NCBI GenBank assembly: GCA_017893485.1
Contig: CM030361.1
Coordinates: forward strand, 138,960,461-139,024,460
Length of the DNA stretch: 64,000 bases
From: Hemerocallis citrina
Taxonomy: Eukaryota > Streptophyta > Magnoliopsida > Asparagales > Asphodelaceae
Direction: 5' to 3'
Shown here piece after piece: positions 56,875 to 64,000 of this stretch. The notes beneath the pieces are model-generated. The model was not told the DNA's origin. It made no database searches and saw only the letters and a program-made list of their open reading frames with translations. The translations under genes and the position numbers were made by a program. The first letter of the stretch is position 1, and each line of letters begins with the position of its first letter.

Positions 56875-57451
56875 TGTTACGGTCTTTTTTTTGGGGTGTG
56901 GGAGAATAGATAATGTGAGTTCTTAATTCAAGAAAAACGCAGTGATCCTATCCTTCGCTCTGGTTTTGGGGGAGTATGGAATGTGTTTGATGATGGATGG
57001 TCGCTTCGCAGACCTGCAAAATGAAGGCTGAAACATTGGGAGTATTCTCGGTGACAAACCCTTCGATACTTAAGTTAGAAGACAACTATTTAGTGGAGGA
57101 GATTCAGTAGCAAAAGAGTCTTTACCTGTCACGGTACAGTCTATGTTGTGTTTATAGGTTCGGAGAGAAATCCGTTACCCCCAATATCCTAGGGTGGTAT
57201 CGAAATCCCATTAATCCCGGATCGGGGATTGATTATTCCCTTGATTTTAAGGAGTGCGGTTACGGCTTAACCGTTGGAGCATCCAGAACGGTGGGCGATA
57301 CTTTCGGGCACGTGACTGGGCCTGCGGAAGGCCCTCAGAATCTCAGATCTCTCTGGCCTGGGTCAATAGAGAGGTTGGCGTTGAGCTTAATTTGATGCTT
57401 CGCGATTCGTGCCAGAATCATCAGTGGGGATCGCTCACGATTTTTCCCACA
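56875..57451 (-). repeat. Element D 5' LTR
   Basis: 577 bp from TGTTACGGTC to TTTTTCCCACA, about 10% different from the 3' LTR by eye. Confidence 0.9.
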
Positions 57452-57852
57452 TTAGGAGTAATTATTAAAATTTTCTTTTTAATGAATCTCATTTCAATAA
57501 ATTCACGGAATAGTAAATTAAGGGAGAAAAGATATGACTGTACAGACTACAAGAAAAGATCTTTTGGTTGTTGAACATCATCCCCCAGTCTCCATACTAC
57601 TACAATATAACAAAATCGTAGCAATGCCTCTATCTAATCTACCACCCTGTGTTACCCCTCATGGAATTTCACATATGTATTTTAAACTTACATTTAAAAT
57701 AAGAAATCACATGCAAAACTTTATTATGGTAGCAACCAAATATGGCTTTCTAAGAGTATCCACACTCGTTTTTCTCATATTTGGCAAATTGGCAAATGAG
57801 AAATGACAAAAAGAGAGTTTGTTTACAGTCGTTGTTTGCCAAAAACTAAAGT

Positions 57853-58981
57853 CGGACCAAACATGTTGTTCCGTCTGAGCTTTTTTCTATATAAAGTTTA
57901 TGGCGAGACTGAACATGATGTTAGTCCCGCCATTTTTTAAAAAAAAATTGGACTGTACATCATCTACCATCTGATAATTTTTTTCGTAATTTTTAAAAAA
58001 ATAACGGAGGGACGGAACATGTTGTTCCGTCCCAAATTTTTAAAAAAAAATCATATACTCCCAATCTCATATGATATCATATGCCCATTCCACAAACAAG
58101 CCATTGGACCTCCTCAATATTGGTGCTCCTCACATATGAAATCATATACTCTCAATCCCATATGCTATTTTGAATGGGATGGTACATGTTGTCCTGTCCA
58201 ATCCAAAAATGTTATCGAATGGGACAACATCATCTGTCCGATCCCTTTCTTTTAAAAAAAAATTAATTTCTTAGGACGAAACATGATGTTCCGTCTAATC
58301 ATTTTTTTAATAAAAAAAAATATTGGACGAAACTCCTTTAAAAAATTAAAAAACTACGGTGATGTTTCGTCCCCTTTAGAGCATCCACAGTCGTGAAAGG
58401 AAAAATAGAAAAATGCATAAAATAGATATAGCAAAGTGGGGTTTCTTGTAGTTATCAAATGCTATAAAATAGCAAAGTTGTACAAAATTTGATCGAAGTT
58501 TCGTCCTGTTAAAAAATTATATTTTTAATATATTTTTTTGGGCTAATAATTTAAATTGGCAGACGAAACTTGAAGTTTTGTCTGGCTAATTTTTTATAAT
58601 TTTTTATTTTTTCCCCTTTTAGGTGTTTAGTTTAGGATAATCCCATAGAAAATCATGAGTCAATCAATAATTCATAGAAAATATAACGGTGCCAATCAAT
58701 AATCCATGGGAAATCTTATAAAATCTAATGCATAGAATCCTAAAAAAATCAAAAAATTTGAAAAGAAAACACCCGGACGGAACTTGAAGTTTCGTCTGTG
58801 ATTTTTTAGTGATTTTTTTCCTGGGTTTTTTTAGTTAAAAAAAGCTAATTTCGGTCGGACGAAACTTGAAGTTTCGCCCGATCACAAAAAAATACTGTAA
58901 AATATTTAAGACGAAACTTGAAGTTTCGTCCAATCGATTAAAAAATTAAAAATATTTGGGACGAAACTTGAAGTTTCGTCC
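57853..58981. repeat. Cluster of near-perfect palindromes
   Basis: GGACG(A/G)AAC + TTGAAGTTTCGTCC-type palindromes at 58561, 58775, 58857, 58910 and 58959, and an ACATG(A/T)TGTT-centred version at 57853, 57906, 58010 and 58274, with weaker copies at 58179 and 58221. Spacers are AT-rich. Confidence 0.85.
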
Positions 58982-59132
58982 TGTATAATATGCATATTGC
59001 TATATCCTCACTCATATATAGCAATCTATTCTAGCGATTATGGCAAAATATGCATAAATAGAAAACAGCTGCAGCAATCAAAATGCTAAAATATGCATAT
59101 TATGCAAATATAGCAAACGACTGTGGATGCTT
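58379..59132. mobile_element. MITE, inner of a nested pair
   Basis: Ends GAGCATCCACAGTCGT and its inverse ACGACTGTGGATGCTT; the left flank is TTA. It is distinct from the outer MITE by CAGTCG in place of CACTCG. Confidence 0.7.
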
Positions 59133-60662
59133 TTGTTTTAGCAATTGCCAAATCGTTTCTTCAATTTGAGAAGCGATTGTGCACCAATTCTCAAAATATG
59201 GGAAAATAAGAAACGACTGCACCGCGTAAATTACTAAAATATGGGAAATATGGCAAAAAGATAAATGAGTGTGGATGCTCTAAACATCAACACCAAATGA
59301 CTCACTAATATATAAATGAAATGTTTAAAAAACTGAAAACTTAAAAAAAAATTTGTAACGGGAGATCCATACGCCCAACAGCATCTATCACTTCTTTTTG
59401 TATATAACATGCTATAAAATATCAAATAATGAGTTTGCAAAGGCGAAGTATAATCTGTACAATGTCATTATTACCCTTTTAGAAAAATAGAAAGAGATGC
59501 CACTGAACTGGTTAATTATGCAACTGAAAATATCTCCTATAAGATCTTGAATATAATGAATGCTATATTGCTATCAAATATTATCTTCTAATTGGTCGGA
59601 AGGAATTAAAAAGTTGTCCATATGCACGCCTACCATTGATACAATAAGTATACATGTTGAACCAATTGATCAAATTATACCCCAAACATAAGCTAGTCTT
59701 TATGATACTCTTGGGCAAAGGATGCTTATATCTATTATGAGGTATTATCTTTTGGCTTTAAAACCTCGATGATATGTTTGCAGAATTCTGGGATCCCTCC
59801 TTCCTTTGCTCTAGTTCTTTTGGTGTTGATTTATTTGGTTAGCTGTTTCTATCGATGTAGGTTTATTGGTGTATAGTTGATTGGTATTTGTATGAAAGAT
59901 TATGTCGTCGGGTTTCATTTTGGGACTTCTAAGTAGAGGCAGTTTAGGATACTCTATCTGGAAATCTATATGCAGTATGCTATAGTAATTGCCATTAGTA
60001 TCTGGATTCAAGTATTAGTTCGTGTATTCGTTTATTTCTGTTACATCTCTGCCTGCTACTATAATTTATCATTACTTGTGTATATTCTCTTTTCTTACTT
60101 GTGTGTTTTATTGACTTTAGTCTTATGGACACTGCATTTATGCTACTATAAATAGGAGCGCATTGTGCTTATTGTCATACAATTCTGCACCAAAAATAGA
60201 ATAGCTACATAAAAGAGAAGGGAAGTAGAAAGAACATTATATCTAAATCATGATCTGCAATAAAAACAAATCAATAATAAAAAAAATGCAGCAATTGAAG
60301 TAATAGTGAGAAAATAATTGAAAAGACTCCATGAATCTGCATCTCAATAAACTGTGTGCCATCATCGGTTACCCTTGCACGTACTATCCTTGGCCCCAAT
60401 ACTAGATATTGAAATGATGAATTATCTGCTCGTAGTTTTTTGTAAATCTTTGCCTGTCGAACTAAGATCATTGCTCCCCATTCCATTAAAGATCATATTT
60501 TAATGATTATTATGGTAATCAGAATTCTTTAGTTTAGAGTTGACTGAACAAGTCAGAGTTCTATCTCCTTTTTTGTTCTCTGATGTGAGTTCTTTTTCAT
60601 CTAATTTGATCAGTAACTGATGGTTGCAGTCTAAATAATCATTATCTGTTCCTGTTTTTTAG

Positions 60663-60932
60663 GGAGCTGCTCGGATTTCTGTTTCTGTACCTAATGTTGA
60701 TGAAGGAAATTTGAAAGGTCAAACTCTGGAGATCACGATCCAATCCTTGTCTGAAACTATTGGAAGTCTTAAAGAGAAGATTGCTGGAGAACTTCAGCTT
60801 CCTGCTAACAAACAGAAGCTCAGCGGTCGTGCTGGCTTCCTTAAGGATAACCTTTCACTTGCTTATTACAATATTGTCCCTGGTGAAACACTGACTCTTG
60901 CTTTGAGGGAGCGTGGTGGACGAAAGAGATGA
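60663..60932 (+). CDS. SF3A1: SF3A1, last exon (ubiquitin-like domain)
   Basis: It follows acceptor TTTTTTAG and joins exon 1 in phase 0: LAQHP-GAARISVSVPN. It encodes 89 residues: the C-terminal ubiquitin-like domain (GQTLEITIQSLSETIGSLKE, AGELQLPANKQKLSGRAGFL, LSLAYYNIVPGETLTLALRE) and the basic end RGGRKR before TGA at 60930. In the family this domain contacts U1 snRNA stem-loop 4 (known from the human protein). Confidence 0.95.
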   Translation, partial: GAARISVSVPNVDEGNLKGQTLEITIQSLSETIGSLKEKIAGELQLPANKQKLSGRAGFLKDNLSLAYYNIVPGETLTLALRERGGRKR

Positions 60933-61036
60933 AATATCCTTAAGGATAACCTTTCATTTGCTTATTACAATATTGTCCCTGGTGAAACACTGACTCTTGC
61001 TTTGAGGGAGCGTGGTGGACGAAAGAGGTGAAATAT
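60839..61036 (+). repeat. 99-bp tandem duplication of the SF3A1 exon end
   Basis: Copy 1 (60839-60937) covers the last 30 codons, the stop and a few bases; copy 2 (60938-61036) lies just after. The copies differ at 60868/60967 (C/T) and 60929/61028 (A/G). Being 33 codons long, copy 2 keeps the frame of copy 1 but lies beyond its stop, so it should be 3' UTR. Confidence 0.93.
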
Positions 61037-62178
61037 TGTTTTCTGGAAGGTCTTCAAAAAAGATTTACAGCCATTGTGATGATTGGTGCTGATGAAAAAT
61101 TATATGAAGATATCGGCATCTGCGTCCGCAAAGTATTTGGACTTGTATAATGATGCTAGCTTTGATCTGTCTTTGTTTTGTTATAACTGATGATATTTAT
61201 GGCTCTTAATGCAGATAGCAGTTTGGGCTCATTTTCTGGAGTACATATGCGTGAAGTAGGCTGGTTACTGTGTTTCATTCTTTAGTCTTTCCTTTTATTA
61301 CAGCTGATGCATTGGCTGCTTCTATGACAGTAGAATGGTGATAGTGGTTAGACTGTATTATAGTTTAATTTTGCTGGACTTCTACAGAATTTGTATTACA
61401 TTGGCTGATAATGTTTGAATATGTGTATCTTTTTAAACTACTTCATAGACAACTTGTATTGCTTAATCTCAGTAAAGCATGCTTAGACTTCATATCATGT
61501 TATGATTTTTTGATGTTTCTAATTTAATAAGTTCCCGATCACAACGTTTTTGGCATTTTCAATTTAGGTTGACAGGCTGAACTGGAGGTTGGATGTTCCT
61601 TGCATACCCTATTTTTTTTTTATTGTCAATCAGTTTTTTTGTATGTGATATGCTCCTGAAGTAGATTGTATTTCATCACTGTCTGTTAAGAGCGTAATTA
61701 GTGAGATATGGTTTACATATTTTCATTATAAGTATCCACATACCGTGCAGTATTTGTTTTTGCAATTTGGTTGGCTATTAGGTATATTTATCATCTAATA
61801 AATATTAAATTTTCTCTTCTTCACTATTGATTGATATCACAATTGTGCTGAAGGGAGTCATAATTTTCTCATGCTAGGGATCTTGATGATGGCTGAGCGC
61901 ATAACCGGTTATCTTTCATCTCATGCGTGCAGGTAACTTTTTGTTTTTGAAGGTGACTATTTATTTTTGGATACTATATTTTTGACTGTGGGCATTGAGT
62001 ATAGTTATGGTAAATAATATTTATCTATCTCATGCCTTATCAAATTTTACACAATCATAATTTTTTAAATCCCTTCAATCCTGGCATGTGAGAGATGACA
62101 TAGTACTAGTAAAGGACATTGGAGGTAGAAAGTTACTCATCTAGTAATTTTATTTTTATTGTTCCTCTACTCATTAGA
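61037..62178. other. AT-rich SF3A1 downstream region
   Basis: Presumably 3' UTR and intergenic DNA. No gene is seen. Confidence 0.5.
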
Positions 62179-62471
62179 GCATCAGCACCAATGCACTAGC
62201 CATTTAGGTTTTCATTTTAATTTTTGGCAACCTAGAGGACAACTTTAACAAAAAATGGGTATAGGTTTTGCACTAATGGCTGCCATTTGGGTTGCCATTT
62301 TTATATAATAGTATATAATAGTGAGTGTGTGTATGTTATACGGAAATATATATTATCTATATATATTATATACATAATATACATAAATGTGTATTATTAA
62401 TATAAATATAATAATAATAATAATAACAATTATTATTATTATTATTATTATAAGTATGTATGTATATTATG

Positions 62472-62550
<79 letters not shown>

Positions 62551-62815
62551 ATATTTATATACCAATTAATAAAGATATTTATGTATATAATATATATATA
62601 CACACTATTACATACATAAATTTGGAGGGAAAAGAGAAAAAGTATGGTGATGTGACATATATGGCATTGCCATTTGGTTTGTCAAATTTGACCAAAAAAA
62701 TTACCATTGCCAAATTTTGTAACCCAAATGAGAGGTTGGTGTGGAGGGTTTTTGCCATTTTGGTTGCCATATATGAATATGACAACCTAAATGAGAGATT
62801 GGTGTGAGCAGGTCA
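62179..62815. mobile_element. MITE-like element with internal TA repeat
   Basis: The left end GAGCATCAGCACCAATGCAC...CCATTTAGGTT is the inverse of the right end AACCTAAATGAGAGATTGGTG. Inner copies of GCCATTTGGGTTGCCAT and its inverse lie further in. No coding capacity. The target duplication is not clear. Confidence 0.65.
62476..62543. repeat. Long TA microsatellite
   Basis: Long TA runs with two AATAT interruptions, next to ATT/AAT trinucleotide runs (62408-62452). Confidence 0.9.
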
Positions 62816-64000
62816 TAATTTTTCCATTTGCCAAAGAAGGTTCATAAAAGCAAGAGTGGAATTATGGCTAACCAAGATGCGTTTTTGTGCATATTTTCCT
62901 AATACACTGTTTTTTGGTTCTAGGATAAATTTATGATTTCAGTGACATATTTATAAATGACAAGACAGACCCCTTTCAAGAACTTTGTAGCGTTCAATCG
63001 CGTTCAATCAAGCGTAGTACCTCAGAAATGGTATTACTGGCTATAAGTGAACAAGGATCTATTTACTGGGGCATGTGAGGGTGAGCATAGGAGCTCGAGG
63101 GGAATGCTTGAGGGGAATGTGTGTTTACCTGTCATGCACAAGAATTCTGCAAGAGTTGACATTTCAACTATTCATGGCATTAGATCATTTATATGCACCA
63201 CATGTCTATGCAACTAATCAAACTGATATCAACAGCAGGACATTGAAACATAGTTGAAAGGACCATGTAATATGTAATGAATTTAATATTATTCTTCTCG
63301 AGTTGCTCATTCGTGTTCTTGTGGAGTTACTCATCTGTATTCTGATAGCTGCTTTGCTTTCCTTGTGGCTGATTCTCTGTGAGTTTGGTAAAGCTCAAAG
63401 GATGTCATGGTCTGATTAGTTCTATCCTCCCTGAGCCATGACACAACACAACCAGTTCTGGCAGAAAATATTCCTTCACTTGTTTGACAAAAATATTTCT
63501 CCAAGTCATGTGTAATTCAACATAACGAAATAGAATTCCGGTAATAGCTGGGAATGGAATTTAAATGAATGTGGTTGTTGCAATTACTGTAGGTTTTGTT
63601 GAGTAGATATTTCATATCATCTCCAATTGCCGTGTGTTTGGTTGTGGATTCTTTGTTCTCCCATTGTTGATAGGATGTGGATTCTTTCCTTAGATGAAAG
63701 GGGGAAGCAGGACCTCATCACAATCTGATATTACCTGCTCATTGATATGATATCTTTGTCTATTTCATTTTATTTTTGCGAGTCAACATCATCTTGTTTG
63801 TTTCTTGTGTGTACCTGCTAAATTTATCCAGGTTTTGCATGCAATGAAATGTATGCTAAGTATGAATATCATTCCAACCTCCTGAGAATCTGTGATGCAT
63901 GTGTAATATGAGAGAACATGGCGGTTACTAGTTTGAATATGTTAGTATTGAGGATAAAATTTCTGTATTGTAGTTGGGGATGTGTTATGACGCCTTCAAT
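62816..64000. other. Intergenic DNA without recognised gene
   Basis: Moderately AT-rich; short open frames only, none with a recognisable domain. Confidence 0.5.

Larger units (their letters stand above)
44594..57451 (-). mobile_element. Element D: old full-length Tat-lineage retrotransposon
   Basis: It is 12.86 kb with both LTRs (570 and 577 bp, roughly 10% different by eye). On the minus strand: primer site, gag, protease, RT, RNase H, a second RNase H-like region, integrase, a 70-bp array; then accessory genes on the plus strand and the 3' LTR. Two RNase H regions are a hallmark of the Tat branch. It has many stops and frameshifts and carries a DNA transposon (52834-53609). No perfect 5-bp duplication is found; the flanks are TTAGTAGT and TTAGGAGT. 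Its pol genes are the kind that element B would need. Confidence 0.9.
57754..59280. mobile_element. MITE (PIF/Harbinger-like), outer of a nested pair
   Basis: Ends GAGTATCCACACTCG and CGAGTGTGGATGCTC-like (right end GAGTGTGGATGCTC) are inverted repeats, flanked on both sides by TAA (57751-57753 and 59281-59283), the 3-bp target duplication typical of PIF/Harbinger. No transposase. It contains the inner MITE and the palindrome cluster. Confidence 0.75.
42570..60662 (+). other. SF3A1: SF3A1 intron, 18,093 bp
   Basis: GT at 42570, AG at 60661-60662 after TTCCTGTTTTTT, phase 0. It contains a 301-bp tandem duplication, element D (12.9 kb, coding strand opposite to SF3A1) and a nested MITE pair. 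Subtracting these leaves about 3.4 kb. The stretches 42570-43727 and 59284-60662 are AT-rich with no gene. Confidence 0.93.

Noticed and set aside
60271..60486. Minus-strand frame with VTDDGTQFIE, recalling the integrase motif TDNGTQF
   Set aside because: Only about ten residues match and no flanking integrase sequence is present; likely chance or a very old remnant.

Overview
This is a nuclear plant window, most likely from an angiosperm. The evidence is an intron-containing gene for splicing factor SF3A1, remains of a plant-type universal stress protein gene, LTR retrotransposons of the Tat and chromovirus (Tekay/Del-like) branches of Ty3/gypsy, MITEs and hAT-like insertions. I cannot name the species. 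Little of the 64 kb is host gene.

Layout. 1-5860: Tat-like element A on the minus strand, cut by the window edge; it has a 5' LTR, a decayed gag and three kinds of tandem array. 5861-10333: AT-rich host DNA with three exons of a broken universal stress protein gene. 10334-19825: element B, a young 9,492-bp non-autonomous Tat-like element with 792-bp LTRs differing at 5 sites and a perfect ATAGT target duplication. It encodes gag-protease but no reverse transcriptase, RNase H or integrase, and carries accessory genes on the opposite strand. 21322-27409: element C, a broken minus-strand Tat-like element (LTR, 69-bp array, accessory genes), itself hit by a 534-bp hAT-like insertion. 27410-32775: element E, a chromovirus-like element with a 1.8-kb LTR, broken into C and lacking its 3' end. 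About 33000-38457: element F, a second chromovirus-like element truncated within RT. 38455-39960: palindrome-rich repeats with a 572-bp tandem duplication.

40440-60932: the SF3A1 gene on the plus strand. Exon 1 encodes 710 residues and exon 2 encodes 89, separated by an 18,093-bp intron. The intron holds element D (44594-57451), an old full-length Tat element on the minus strand with gag, protease, RT, two RNase H regions, integrase, a 70-bp array and the plus-strand accessory genes. A 776-bp DNA transposon inside D carries a tRNA-Ile(AAU)-like sequence. Two nested MITEs full of a repeated palindrome follow D. A 99-bp tandem copy of the end of SF3A1 exon 2 lies just past the stop codon. 61037-64000 is AT-rich, with one MITE and a long TA repeat.

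How the parts relate. B, C and D (and probably A, whose far end is outside the window) share one plan: gag(-pol) on one strand, and on the other a spliced accessory locus with its own TATA box, encoding a protein with the plant 'putative gypsy type transposon' domain (PF04195-like, by recall) plus basic coiled-coil proteins. A tandem array lies beside it. B must borrow RT and integrase from a related autonomous element; D shows what such a partner looks like. E and F share a GT-AG intron at the same site and phase at the gag-protease junction, which is the observation I find most unusual.
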